Shown one piece after another: positions 49,908 to 58,566 of a stretch of 64,000 nucleotides of DNA (its first letter is position 1; the number at the start of each line of letters is the position of its first letter). A program made the position numbers and the translations under genes. The notes under the pieces were generated by a model. That model was not told the origin of the DNA and did no database searches. It saw only the letters and a list, made by a program, of their open reading frames with translations. Source of the stretch: Bacillota bacterium (GTDB lineage: Bacteria > Bacillota > Bacilli > Paenibacillales > Paenibacillaceae); assembly GCA_023433615.1 (NCBI GenBank), contig JAEZCJ010000047.1, forward strand, positions 6,181 to 70,180, given 5' to 3'.

Positions 49908-52538
49908 TTATGACTGCAGCAAGCCCAACTCGCGCGCGCGGGCGACCGCTTCCGTCCGACGCTGGACTTGAAGCTTGCCGAATAGATTCTGGTTGTGACC
50001 CTTCACGGTACTGAGCGCTAAGAATAACCGTTCACTGATCTCTTGATTCGAGAGCCCTTGGGCAATCAACCTTAGAATCTCCGTCTCGCGCTCGCTCAAG
50101 GGTTCGATGAGTCGGGCATCGGAACCGGACTTGCTCACGTCGACGGCGCCCGGCTCGGTACCCCATGCAGCAAGCAGCCTTGCGGCGTAAGCCGGAGACG
50201 CGCCCCGCGCGGCGCCTTCCGACAGCAGCAGACGCATGGGTTCACCTTCGTCCAAGAAGACGCGGATGAGCTGCTCGCGCTCCGCAACGAACATGACTTC
50301 CTGTAGCAGCCTAATCGCTTCATCCAAGCGGCCGAGCGCATGCTGAACAATCGCCAGCAGCTTCTTCGCGCGCAGCTGCTCGTCCTGCCAGACGTTCGGC
50401 CCCGATCGTTGCAGCAGATGATCCAGCACGATATGAGCTGCGGCAGGTTCCGCTTGCGCAAGCAGCACCCGCGCATGAATGAGCGGATGCGGCTCTGCTT
50501 GCGTACAGGCCGCTGCTTCTGCTAGATGCCCTTGGCCAATCAGCATCATCGCACGAACGGCTGCAACCTCAGGGTTCAGCTGCATGAAGCCGTTGTCCTG
50601 CATATAGCGTTCGAGCTGCTCCAGCATATCCGAGGCTGCAGCGATATCGCCGTTCGCAATCGATAACCGTGCAAGGAAGAGCCGGCAGGCTGCCGAACGA
50701 TCCGTTAACTCCATGAATCGCGCGAGGGCAAGCGCCTGCTCGCCGTAATGCTTGGCGGCAGCCAAGTCGTTCCATTCATAATGAATGCGTGCAAGCCCCA
50801 AGTAGGCTTCGCTTGCAACCGGCAGCGGCGGGTCGCCTGCATGCTCCAATGCGCGCCGGTATGTCTCGGCGGCCGCCTTGAGGCGATTGCCGCGCTCATC
50901 GACCATGCCAAGGCTCATCGTCGACATCACCGTGATAATGACATGTCCGATAGCTTGGCTCGATGCCAGCGCTCGGGTAAGCGATTGGCGAGCGGCGGAT
51001 TGGTCCCCTTGAAGCAGCTGCGCATACCCAAGCATCCAGCCTGCTGCCGCACGTGCAGGCAGATTATCGGCGTGCAGGAGGTTAAGCGCGCGGCGCGCTT
51101 CGGAGATGATCAGATCCACGCGATGCTGACTGACCGCAATCGTGCCTCGATTCGCGGCAATCAGTCCCATGATGTCGCGGGTCTTGTCATTCAGTTCCAG
51201 GCTTAGCAGTGCTGCTTCCGCAGCCTGCAGCTTCTCTTCAACCGTAGCGATTCGCCCAAGCATGAGCAGCAGAGCGGCGTGCATGATCCAGAGTATCGGC
51301 CGCTTATCCATGTCATGCCGTTCGAGAGATTCGATCCAACTCAGAATCGGCGTGATCGTTCCGCGGTAGTAGAGCGGCATTCCGTTGCCTTCCAATAGGC
51401 GCACAGCTCGGTCAATGTCGCGAGCAGCTGCCGCATGCTGGAACGCTTCGAGCTCCAAGCCATTCACTTCATACCATGCGCTGGCGCGCAGATGCAGATC
51501 CGATATCGCTTCTCCACCGCTGCCGGTCAGACGGTTGCGCAGCACTTCGCCGAATAGATGGTGGTAACGATACCAACGCCGGTCATGATCTAACGGGACG
51601 ATGAACAGATTCGCTCGTTCCAGCTGCTCCAGCATATCTTGGCCCGAGGCCGATTCTGATCGAGCTACCGCATCGCATAGCGACCCGCATAGCCGGTCAA
51701 GAACCGAGGTTTCCAAGAGGAAGCGTTGGAGGTGCCCCGGCAACTGCTTGAGCACTTCTTCGACCAGATAATCCAGCACGAACCGATGGCTTCCCGTGAA
51801 CGATTGGATGAACGCATCGGCGTCAGGATGCCCTTCCAGGGAGATCGCCGTCAATTGCAGCCCTGCGACCCAGCCCTCCGTTCGGGATTCCAGCAGCTTG
51901 ACGTTCTGCTCGGACAAGCTCAATCCCATCGTCTCGTTCAGGAAGGCTGCAGCCTCCGGCGCATTGAAGCGCAGATCGGAAGCGCGCAGATCGACCAGCT
52001 GCTGTCTGGCGCGCAGCCGCGCCGCAGGCAGCAACGGCGGTTCTTGCCGCGTCGTAATGATAAGCTGCATATGAGGCGGCTGGTATTCCGTCAGTTCACG
52101 CACGATATCCAAGGTCGGCTCGTGCGTAATCACGTGGTAATCATCGAGAACAAGCGCGAACGAATCCGTAATGGACGCCATATCGTTCATGACTTCGGAT
52201 AGCACGGCTTGCGCGGAAGGGGGCTGCGGAGCGTGGAGCGCGCCGAAGACGCTTCGTCCGACTGTACGCTCGATCGTCTGCAGGGCAGCGATGAGGTAAG
52301 CGAGGAAGCGTATCGGGTCATTATCGGCATCGTCGAGCGATATCCAAGCTGCAGGGCAGCCCGTATGGGCAAGCCATTCGCTGACGAGCGTTGTTTTGCC
52401 ATAGCCTGCCGGAGCAGAGATCAACGTAAGCTTCCCATGCCGGCCCTCGTTCATGCGGTCGAACAAGCGCGTGCGCGTCACGGCGAGCTGTCGCTGCCGA
52501 GGCCTATACAATTTGGTCGTTCGGATCTGTGGAATCAT
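49908..52538 (-). CDS. MalT/LAL-type LuxR-family regulator
   Basis: An 876-residue ATP-dependent regulator. The N-terminus carries a Walker A motif SAPAGYGKTTLVSEWLAHTG (near residue 41) and WISLDDADNDPIRFLAYLIA. A TPR-like helical region fills the middle. The last ~60 residues are a LuxR helix-turn-helix: LSERETEILRLIAQGLSNQE, then RLFLALSTVKGHNQNLFGKL. Proteins of this class bind an inducer through the TPR domain and activate nearby operons. It is upstream, on the same strand, of the MDR enzyme at 48853, a likely but unproven target. Confidence 0.9.
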   Translation of the reverse strand: MIPQIRTTKLYRPRQRQLAVTRTRLFDRMNEGRHGKLTLISAPAGYGKTTLVSEWLAHTGCPAAWISLDDADNDPIRFLAYLIAALQTIERTVGRSVFGALHAPQPPSAQAVLSEVMNDMASITDSFALVLDDYHVITHEPTLDIVRELTEYQPPHMQLIITTRQEPPLLPAARLRARQQLVDLRASDLRFNAPEAAAFLNETMGLSLSEQNVKLLESRTEGWVAGLQLTAISLEGHPDADAFIQSFTGSHRFVLDYLVEEVLKQLPGHLQRFLLETSVLDRLCGSLCDAVARSESASGQDMLEQLERANLFIVPLDHDRRWYRYHHLFGEVLRNRLTGSGGEAISDLHLRASAWYEVNGLELEAFQHAAAARDIDRAVRLLEGNGMPLYYRGTITPILSWIESLERHDMDKRPILWIMHAALLLMLGRIATVEEKLQAAEAALLSLELNDKTRDIMGLIAANRGTIAVSQHRVDLIISEARRALNLLHADNLPARAAAGWMLGYAQLLQGDQSAARQSLTRALASSQAIGHVIITVMSTMSLGMVDERGNRLKAAAETYRRALEHAGDPPLPVASEAYLGLARIHYEWNDLAAAKHYGEQALALARFMELTDRSAACRLFLARLSIANGDIAAASDMLEQLERYMQDNGFMQLNPEVAAVRAMMLIGQGHLAEAAACTQAEPHPLIHARVLLAQAEPAAAHIVLDHLLQRSGPNVWQDEQLRAKKLLAIVQHALGRLDEAIRLLQEVMFVAEREQLIRVFLDEGEPMRLLLSEGAARGASPAYAARLLAAWGTEPGAVDVSKSGSDARLIEPLSERETEILRLIAQGLSNQEISERLFLALSTVKGHNQNLFGKLQVQRRTEAVARARELGLLQS

Positions 52539-52585
52539 ACAATGATTATAGTATCGGCCGGCCTATGCTATCAATAACAATATGT

Positions 52586-53347
52586 CTACTTCGTATCCAA
52601 GACGGAACCGCCGAAGACGAAGCGATATTGCAGATGGTTGCCGATGACAGGATCGATCCGCACGCCGCCGGTTGCGGCGGACGCCGTGTGGATCATCCTC
52701 CCGTCCCCCAATGCAATGCCGACATGACTGATACCGGGTATCGATTTGGCAGCTCCCGCGTAATTTTCCGGCTGGCCGCCCCGGTAACGAATAAAGAATA
52801 GGAGGTCGCCCCGCTTAGCCTCTGTCGTGCTGTAATAGATCCGATTGGAGTATGTTTGGATATAGCGCGCCTGGCTCCTTGAATCGAGCGGAAGATCCAT
52901 GCCGAGCCCGGATAGATAGGACCATCTCGTAAAGTCCGAGCAATCGAAGGTTGACGGGTCAGAACGGTCCGATCCGTATTCATAGGGCTGTCCCATGAAC
53001 ATCGATGCCATGACAATCGCATTCTCGGCATAGCCGCCCGATAGCGGCGCGATCGCTGGATTCGGGAATACTTGCGTCAGCTGCTGCGCATTCATCGTGC
53101 GCATCCTGCCCTTGCCGGCGTGCCGCGCATCCCCGCCTTGCAGGACCGCTTCCACGTTCGCATCACCCGTCATGAGCAGCTCGTCGCCTTCCGTAACGGC
53201 CGGATCGATCAATCTTGCGTCAGAGGCTCCCCGCGCAATGTAATCCTTCTCCTCTGGCGATGGCAGGTCTGCGCCGCAGCCTGCAGTCAGCCCGACTATA
53301 ACGCCGCAGCTAACCGCCAATGCGATTATCGTTCTGTTTCCATGCAT
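52586..53347 (-). CDS. NlpC/P60-family lipoprotein
   Basis: A 253-residue exported protein with lipobox TAGC (Cys24). The C-terminal ~140 residues are an NlpC/P60 cysteine peptidase domain: YEYGSDRSDPSTFDCSDFTR contains the catalytic Cys, and ISHVGIALGDGRMIHTASAA the His. Enzymes of this fold cut peptidoglycan stem peptides. The linker between lipid anchor and catalytic domain is about 90 residues. Confidence 0.88.
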   Translation of the reverse strand: MHGNRTIIALAVSCGVIVGLTAGCGADLPSPEEKDYIARGASDARLIDPAVTEGDELLMTGDANVEAVLQGGDARHAGKGRMRTMNAQQLTQVFPNPAIAPLSGGYAENAIVMASMFMGQPYEYGSDRSDPSTFDCSDFTRWSYLSGLGMDLPLDSRSQARYIQTYSNRIYYSTTEAKRGDLLFFIRYRGGQPENYAGAAKSIPGISHVGIALGDGRMIHTASAATGGVRIDPVIGNHLQYRFVFGGSVLDTK

Positions 53348-53419
53348 GTCATCGAGTCTCCTCCAACCATTGGTGTACCTGTATTATGGCTTCCGTCATC
53401 CGTTTTTCATACGCCAAGA

Positions 53420-53451
53420 AGCCGAGCTTCCTCATCGAGGACAGCTCGGCT
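53420..53451 (-). terminator. Terminator of the MDR enzyme gene
   Basis: AGCCGAGCT pairs perfectly with AGCTCGGCT around a 14-base loop, 12 bp past the stop at 53464. Confidence 0.65.
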
Positions 53452-53463
53452 CCTGTACGCTTC

Positions 53464-54438
53464 CTATAAGTCCATGGCGATCATTACTTTACCGACTGCG
53501 CGGCCGTCGCTATAGTAACGCATGGCTTCACGCGTCTCCCCTAACGGGAAAATCCGATCGATAACCGGCACGATCTTGCGTGTCTGCCACATCTCGGCCA
53601 GCGCATCTTGATCCGCACGACTCGGCCTATGATACAAGACATTGATCTTCTTGCTGCTGGATTTGTTCGTAAGGCCGCCTAGGATCATGGCTTGGAAGAT
53701 CCGGCTCAATGCGCCGCCGACGATGACGTACATCCCCCTAGGCCGAAGAGCGCGCTTGACCGCGGCAATGGAACGCGTGCCCATGACATCCAAGATGAGT
53801 TCATAGCGGTGCCCGTTGCGCGTGTAATCCTCTCGCTCATAATCGATGACATGGTCGGCGCCCATTGACCGCAGCAGCTCCAGCTTCTCCCTGCGATCGA
53901 CAACCGCGACGATGGCGCCGGCATTTTTGGCGATCTGAAGCGCTAACGTCCCCACGCCGCCCCCCGCTCCGTTCAGCAGAATGGTTTGTCCCTCCCGGAG
54001 GGCGCCAGCCTGGCGAAGGCCCTGCAAGGCGAGCACGCCTGCTTGGGGCAATGCCGCGGCATCCGCAAAGGACATCGTCGCAGGCTTCAACGATAACGCG
54101 TCTTCCCGGGCACAGGCATATTCGGCGAAACCGCCCCATCCGCAGCCTGAGAGATCCCCGAATACCTCGTCGCCTGGTCGATAATGCTTCACCTCCGAGC
54201 CCACTTCATCGATTACCCCAGCGACATCCGCGCCGAGAATGCTGTACTTCGGCCGGCGCATGCCGCCGTCCAGACGCACGACGAACGGCTGCCCCTTGAG
54301 CAGATCCCAGTCCCAGGAATTGATGGACGCGGCCCGAACTTTGATCCGTACCTCGTTCGGTTTCGGAGAAGGCATGCTCACCTCTTGTACATCGAGGACA
54401 TCCGCATTGCCGTACTTGGAATAGACGATTGCTTTCAT
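53464..54438 (-). CDS. NAD(P)-dependent quinone-oxidoreductase-like MDR enzyme
   Basis: A 324-residue medium-chain dehydrogenase: MKAIVYSKYGNADVLDVQEV, ILGADVAGVIDEVGSEVKHY, and the nucleotide-binding ILLNGAGGGVGTLALQIAKN followed by GADHVIDYEREDY. No catalytic zinc ligands. Two adjacent ATG codons compete for the GGGGGAG site; I give the second (54438). It is similar in layout to the enzyme at 48853-49836, so the two are probably paralogs. Confidence 0.85.
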   Translation of the reverse strand: MKAIVYSKYGNADVLDVQEVSMPSPKPNEVRIKVRAASINSWDWDLLKGQPFVVRLDGGMRRPKYSILGADVAGVIDEVGSEVKHYRPGDEVFGDLSGCGWGGFAEYACAREDALSLKPATMSFADAAALPQAGVLALQGLRQAGALREGQTILLNGAGGGVGTLALQIAKNAGAIVAVVDRREKLELLRSMGADHVIDYEREDYTRNGHRYELILDVMGTRSIAAVKRALRPRGMYVIVGGALSRIFQAMILGGLTNKSSSKKINVLYHRPSRADQDALAEMWQTRKIVPVIDRIFPLGETREAMRYYSDGRAVGKVMIAMDL

Positions 54439-54519
54439 CATGCTCCCCCTTGGAATATTCACTGCGTCGCTACGTCCAGTAATTCTACGCCTGCCGGCAT
54501 TTACCTTGTTCCGCCAAAT

Positions 54520-54543
54520 AAAAAAGCCGCTGGTTTAGCGGCT
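54520..54543 (-). terminator. Terminator of the sigma/DUF4367 operon
   Basis: On the minus strand AGCCGCT pairs with AGCGGCT and is followed by TTTTTTATTT, downstream of the operon ending at 54683. The 139 bp between hold nothing else that I can support. Confidence 0.75.
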
Positions 54544-54682
54544 CTGATTATTCCGGGCTTAACGAGCTCGGCATTCTCGATCGGCTGACGTAACGCTTGA
54601 ATAGAGACGCACGTGCGGCCCAACAATCAAGAGTTGTCATTACAGAGAGGAGGGGGCTCGCAATAGCGCGATTCCGTGAAGG

Positions 54683-55378
54683 TTACGACAACGATTCTGC
54701 CAGCTTCATCGCTTCTTCAGCTGTCAGCGGACCTGTAATGGCATACTGCACGCCGTCCACGATCCAGAATAATTCGACGAGCTCCGTCTGTTCGAATACG
54801 AATCCGTCCACATCGCCGACTCGAATCGGCGTGAACAGCTCCGTAGGGAATGCAGCCTCATTGCGGCTAGCGACGAACGTAACGGCGTCATCCCCGGATG
54901 CATAAGTGACGATGACGTCTCTCGCCGGCTCGCCTGCCATCCCTACCGCGACAATATCGGTTATCGCGTAGCCCTCCGGCGCGGATTCCGGAAGCAGCAG
55001 GCCTTCTCCGAAGGCAGCTTGCGCTTCCTCGATGGAGCCCATCGTTGTCGTCACCAATTCGGACAACTCTGACCCAACGGCGCCTTCATTGGCAGGCGGC
55101 GGCACGTCTCCGATCTGATTCTCGATGGGGGCAGGAACATCCCCCTGCTGCTGCAGCATGGGATATACCGCGACGATCATGACCGCCGCGATCATGGCTG
55201 CCGCTCCGATGAGCCAAGACCTTCTCATTCCGCTCACCGGACGTCGTACCGTCCGATCCGCTTCCGCTTGCACCCGAATGGCCTGTTTCATCTGCTCGCT
55301 CAACTCCATTCCCTGAAATAATAGTTCATCCGACTCCTTGCGCAGAAATTCCCGCAAGTTACGATCCGTGTCGATCAT
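54683..55378 (-). CDS. Anti-sigma-like membrane protein with DUF4367-type domain
   Basis: A 231-residue protein: cytoplasmic N-terminal ~50 residues, one transmembrane helix (SWLIGAAAMIAAVMIVAVYP) and an extracytoplasmic C-terminus with LLLPESAPEGYAITDIVAVG and a closing alpha/beta unit similar to DUF4367. It overlaps the ECF sigma gene by 20 bp. Topology and coupling fit an anti-sigma factor; no ZAS motif (H-x3-C-x2-C) is present. Confidence 0.7.
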   Translation of the reverse strand: MIDTDRNLREFLRKESDELLFQGMELSEQMKQAIRVQAEADRTVRRPVSGMRRSWLIGAAAMIAAVMIVAVYPMLQQQGDVPAPIENQIGDVPPPANEGAVGSELSELVTTTMGSIEEAQAAFGEGLLLPESAPEGYAITDIVAVGMAGEPARDVIVTYASGDDAVTFVASRNEAAFPTELFTPIRVGDVDGFVFEQTELVELFWIVDGVQYAITGPLTAEEAMKLAESLS

Positions 55379-55922
55379 CGGCTCTCTCCTCCTTATACAT
55401 CTCCCGCGCCATGGCTTCGCGCGCCCGGTGGAGTCTCGTGCGTACGGTTCCTTCGGGGGAAGACGTCGCCTGTGCGATTTCCGTCGTGCTTAGGTCCAGA
55501 TAATAGTACAAATACAATGCTTCTTGATACGGAACGGGCAGCCGCAGCAAGTGCTGCAGCACCTCGCTCTTCTCCATTCGCTCGATCGCCTCGTCCTCGA
55601 CGCTGATCGATCTTCCGCGATCCATTCGGCTCGGATCGGTAGGCTGCTCCGTGAACATGCGTACGCCCATCTTGTCGCGGCATATGTTGACGGTTATCGC
55701 GGTCAGCCATGTCTTAACCGAGCTGTCCCCGCGGAACGCAGCCCAGTTGCGATAGGCGCGCAGGAATACCTCCTGGCTGATGTCCTCGGCAAGATGCCGA
55801 TCTCCTGTATAGAAATAAGCGGTGCGCAACACGATCGCGCCGAAGCTTGACATGAGCTGCTCTAGCGCTTCCCTCGGGTCTTTCGTAACGATATCGCGGA
55901 TTGAATTGCCGGCCGGCTTCAC
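55359..55922 (-). CDS. ECF-type RNA polymerase sigma factor
   Basis: A 187-residue sigma factor: region 2 FYTGDRHLAEDISQEVFLRA and FRGDSSVKTWLTAITVNICR; region 4 LPVPYQEALYLYYYLDLSTT and SSPEGTVRTRLHRAREAM. It starts with GTG, 8 bp after GGAGGTG. It is closest in layout to SigW/SigV-like ECF factors and is coupled to the membrane protein downstream. Confidence 0.88.
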   Translation of the reverse strand: MKPAGNSIRDIVTKDPREALEQLMSSFGAIVLRTAYFYTGDRHLAEDISQEVFLRAYRNWAAFRGDSSVKTWLTAITVNICRDKMGVRMFTEQPTDPSRMDRGRSISVEDEAIERMEKSEVLQHLLRLPVPYQEALYLYYYLDLSTTEIAQATSSPEGTVRTRLHRAREAMAREMYKEERADDRHGS

Positions 55923-55990
55923 TGCATCATCACCTCCACCCTTATAGACGGTCTATCTCTATAATCCGCTACATTGCCATAAAAATAAAA

Positions 55991-56023
55991 CAAGCCCCCA
56001 ATGTAACTTGAATGGGGAGCTTG
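55991..56023 (-). terminator. Terminator of the second ECF operon
   Basis: On the minus strand CAAGC-CCCCA type arms pair with one bulge and are followed by TTTTATTTTT, 25 bp beyond the stop at 56049. Confidence 0.75.
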
Positions 56024-56048
56024 CTGCGGTGAGGGCTGTGATCGGCCG

Positions 56049-56297
56049 CTATCCGACCGTACCGATTCGATGAGTTAACAAACGGTCCAATCGGCGCTGC
56101 GAGAGCGCAACCGTTCGATCGATGCGCGCAGTCATGCGATCCAGCCAGCCGTCGTCTTGCTTATCGCCGTTCAACACGTTCGCGATGATCATTGCGGAAT
56201 CCTGCATAGTAAGTTGGACGATCGACGCCCACTCCTCTAGCTCCGGCAGCCGCTCTCCGACTCGTTCTTCATTTCTATCGAATTCGTCCTTACTCAT
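56049..56297 (-). CDS. Small acidic protein coupled to an ECF sigma factor
   Basis: An 82-residue soluble protein starting MSKDEFDRNEERVGERLPEL, predicted helical, with no transmembrane segment or cysteine. It overlaps the end of the sigma gene by 8 bp. In size and coupling it could be a soluble sigma partner, but there is no recognisable anti-sigma motif. Confidence 0.65.
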   Translation of the reverse strand: MSKDEFDRNEERVGERLPELEEWASIVQLTMQDSAMIIANVLNGDKQDDGWLDRMTARIDRTVALSQRRLDRLLTHRIGTVG

Positions 56298-56838
56298 GAA
56301 GAATCCCTTCTTCCTGCTGTTGTGCCAGCTCGAATCGCAATCGCCGACGTGCCATGCTGAGCCGATAACGCACCGTTCCGGACGGTATTTCCAGCAGACC
56401 GCCGATCTCCGTGCTGTTCATGCGGCCTATGACCTGCAGGATGATCACGCGGCGCAATTCAACCGGCAGGCGAAGAATCGCCGATTCGATATCGCGCATG
56501 CGATCCTGCGACGCATACGCTTCCTCGGCGGAACGTGCAGCTCCGTTCGTGAGGGCTTGCTCCGCCATCAGCCGTTCATGCGTTTGGTTCGTCGTCGAAC
56601 GCCTGCGATAAAAGTCGGTCACGATATTTTTCGCAATGCGGTAGATCCAATAACGGGATTCATCGATCCCAAGCGCCGCGCCTACATGCATGTGATTCCA
56701 CGCGCGCAGGAACACCTCTTGCAGTAAATCCTTGGCAGCCTCGCGATGATTGACATGTGCCAATACATAGGCGTAGATCACGGAATGATACCGGTCATAC
56801 AGCTGCCGGAAATAATCCTCAGACTGGAGCTCCGTCAT
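56290..56838 (-). CDS. ECF-type RNA polymerase sigma factor
   Basis: A 182-residue sigma factor: region 2 has AHVNHREAAKDLLQEVFLRA and IDESRYWIYRIAKNIVTDFY; region 4 has LPVELRRVIILQVIGRMNST and IPSGTVRYRLSMARRRL. It lies 15 bp downstream of the repeat-containing gene at 56854 and overlaps the small gene at 56049. The three probably form one operon. Confidence 0.88.
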   Translation of the reverse strand: MTELQSEDYFRQLYDRYHSVIYAYVLAHVNHREAAKDLLQEVFLRAWNHMHVGAALGIDESRYWIYRIAKNIVTDFYRRRSTTNQTHERLMAEQALTNGAARSAEEAYASQDRMRDIESAILRLPVELRRVIILQVIGRMNSTEIGGLLEIPSGTVRYRLSMARRRLRFELAQQQEEGILHE

Positions 56839-56853
56839 GACTGTGGCAGCCTC

Positions 56854-57561
56854 CTAAAGCTGCTCGACAATGATGTCACCGTACTTCACGGCCGCTAAGG
56901 CAAGCAAGAGTGACGCCTGCTTCCGATTAGCTGTACGGATATTGCCCCAGAGGAGCACCTCCGAAACTTTAGCCTGCAGCAGCTCGATGGACACGTCGGA
57001 ATCGATGCTGAATTCGCCGCGAAGAATCAGGCTCACCGGCTGCTTCAAGTACTGGAAGAAATCGCTGGTGAAGTGATCTTGCCCGGTGAATACGCGCGGC
57101 TCGTCGGCATAGAAGTGCAGTTCTCCGATCAGCTTCGATATGGCGGAGGTCACGATGGACTCGCAGCCCTTCGGGGCGAACAGCTCTCCGGTCAGCATCA
57201 ACGACTTGAATCCGATCGCTTGCACCTGCGAGGTAATCATTAGCGTACCTACGACAAGCAGCGTCTCATCCGGATCCCCGTTCGCATTGGCCAGAAATTC
57301 GCCGCCTAGCTTCAGATCGCCGGTCAACAGCTTCACCTGCATGTCAGCCGGGACGGTCAAGATGCTTCCGACATGGTTCATCGGAATCCGGTTGATGCTG
57401 CCTTCCAACTGGTCCGAGACCAGAATCGTACCCACGTGCGAAATCCGAGTTACGTTAGCCATTTCTTCGATGGATCGCAGGTGACGCAGGTCCAGCAGCC
57501 CTAAGTGCGTAATGGCCCCCTTCGGTTCCGATTCGATCACTTGATTGGCATTGCCATTCAT
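56854..57561 (-). CDS. Repeat protein with probable beta-helical fold
   Basis: A 235-residue protein. Short repeats of the form (T/S/N)-H-(L/V)-G-x-I/L recur every ~20-25 residues (ITHLGLLDL, ISHVGTILV, MNHVGSILTV, LLVVGTLMI), reminiscent of bactofilin-like right-handed beta helices. There is no signal peptide. AAGGAGG before ATG 57561 fixes the start. It is the first gene of an operon with an ECF sigma factor. It may be a polymer-forming regulator or scaffold; this is inference. Confidence 0.6.
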   Translation of the reverse strand: MNGNANQVIESEPKGAITHLGLLDLRHLRSIEEMANVTRISHVGTILVSDQLEGSINRIPMNHVGSILTVPADMQVKLLTGDLKLGGEFLANANGDPDETLLVVGTLMITSQVQAIGFKSLMLTGELFAPKGCESIVTSAISKLIGELHFYADEPRVFTGQDHFTSDFFQYLKQPVSLILRGEFSIDSDVSIELLQAKVSEVLLWGNIRTANRKQASLLLALAAVKYGDIIVEQL

Positions 57562-57630
57562 CGTCTTCACCCTCCTTGAGTGGTATCACCTCTTAAGACG
57601 CGGCTAGACGCGAAGTGTTGGATAGAATGT

Positions 57631-58551
57631 CTATCTCTCTTGCATGAGAGAATCCGCGAAGGCGATATTGTCATGAAGCTGCCTGTACGCTTCCGGCGTT
57701 GCTCCGTCTTCGACCTGCCAGCAGTTCCCCATCGCCGTCTCGATGAACAGGCATTGCCTGATGACCGTGTGCGGAATAGCGAGCAATTGTTCGAACGAAT
57801 GGATCACGCGGTTGATTTTGCCGTAGAGCTGCTCGTTTAACTCATCCTCGAATTCATTCAAGATGAAGCGCGGCACGTCGAAGATCGGATCGCCGACCAC
57901 GCCCTTGGGATCGATAATGACATAGCTGCCGTCATGGCGCCGCAGCATGTTGTCATGGTGCAGATCGCCGTGAAGCAGCAAGCCGCGGGAATACGTGCTT
58001 GAGAGCGAGCGGCATATGTCGTTCGCCTTGTTCATATAGGCATAAAGCGCCGCACAGTCCTCCCTCTTCCTCATGTAGGCTGTAATCCTTGCCACCCAAT
58101 CGGCGTAAGTCGGATAGAGGCCGGCATTGGCGGGCTGGATATGTAAACCTTGGTAGAGCGAGCTGAACACGGCGAGCCTTGCCTCCAGGGACGGTTCGTC
58201 CCGCAGCGGCGTTCCGGGCAGCACGCGTTCCTGAAGCAGTACGCTGTTCGCCAGGTCCGCGGCGAATACGCCGCACATCCCCTTACCGTCATATTCGGAC
58301 AGCGCATTGTACTCGGCAGCCATCTCTCTGGATGCAGGATTGCCGATCTTCAATACGCACCTGCCGTATTGTTCGGAGTCGCATGTCCATACGAGGTTCG
58401 CGGAGTAGGAAGGAATAAGGCCGAACCCGCTCAGTCCCCAGCGCTCCGCATAAGTATCGAGATCGCCGATCACCTTCTCGAAGAAGGCCAGTCCGAATCG
58501 ATTCACGATCTTGTCCCGTTCATTCGGGTTGAAGTCATAGTGCGAGCGCAT
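57631..58551 (-). CDS. Aminoglycoside-phosphotransferase-like kinase (APH(6)/streptomycin kinase type)
   Basis: A 306-residue protein kinase-like enzyme: LLLHGDLHHDNMLRR is the catalytic loop (Asp and Asn) and YVIIDPKGVVGDPIFDV the metal-binding DP(K) motif, in the form typical of streptomycin-6-kinase/hydroxyurea-phosphotransferase proteins (PF04655). It probably inactivates an aminoglycoside-like compound. It lies 15 bp downstream of a UvrA-like gene on the same strand, which suggests a two-gene resistance operon. GAGGGTC precedes the ATG. Confidence 0.82.
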   Translation of the reverse strand: MRSHYDFNPNERDKIVNRFGLAFFEKVIGDLDTYAERWGLSGFGLIPSYSANLVWTCDSEQYGRCVLKIGNPASREMAAEYNALSEYDGKGMCGVFAADLANSVLLQERVLPGTPLRDEPSLEARLAVFSSLYQGLHIQPANAGLYPTYADWVARITAYMRKREDCAALYAYMNKANDICRSLSSTYSRGLLLHGDLHHDNMLRRHDGSYVIIDPKGVVGDPIFDVPRFILNEFEDELNEQLYGKINRVIHSFEQLLAIPHTVIRQCLFIETAMGNCWQVEDGATPEAYRQLHDNIAFADSLMQER

Positions 58552-58566
58552 TTTCTGACCCTCTTC

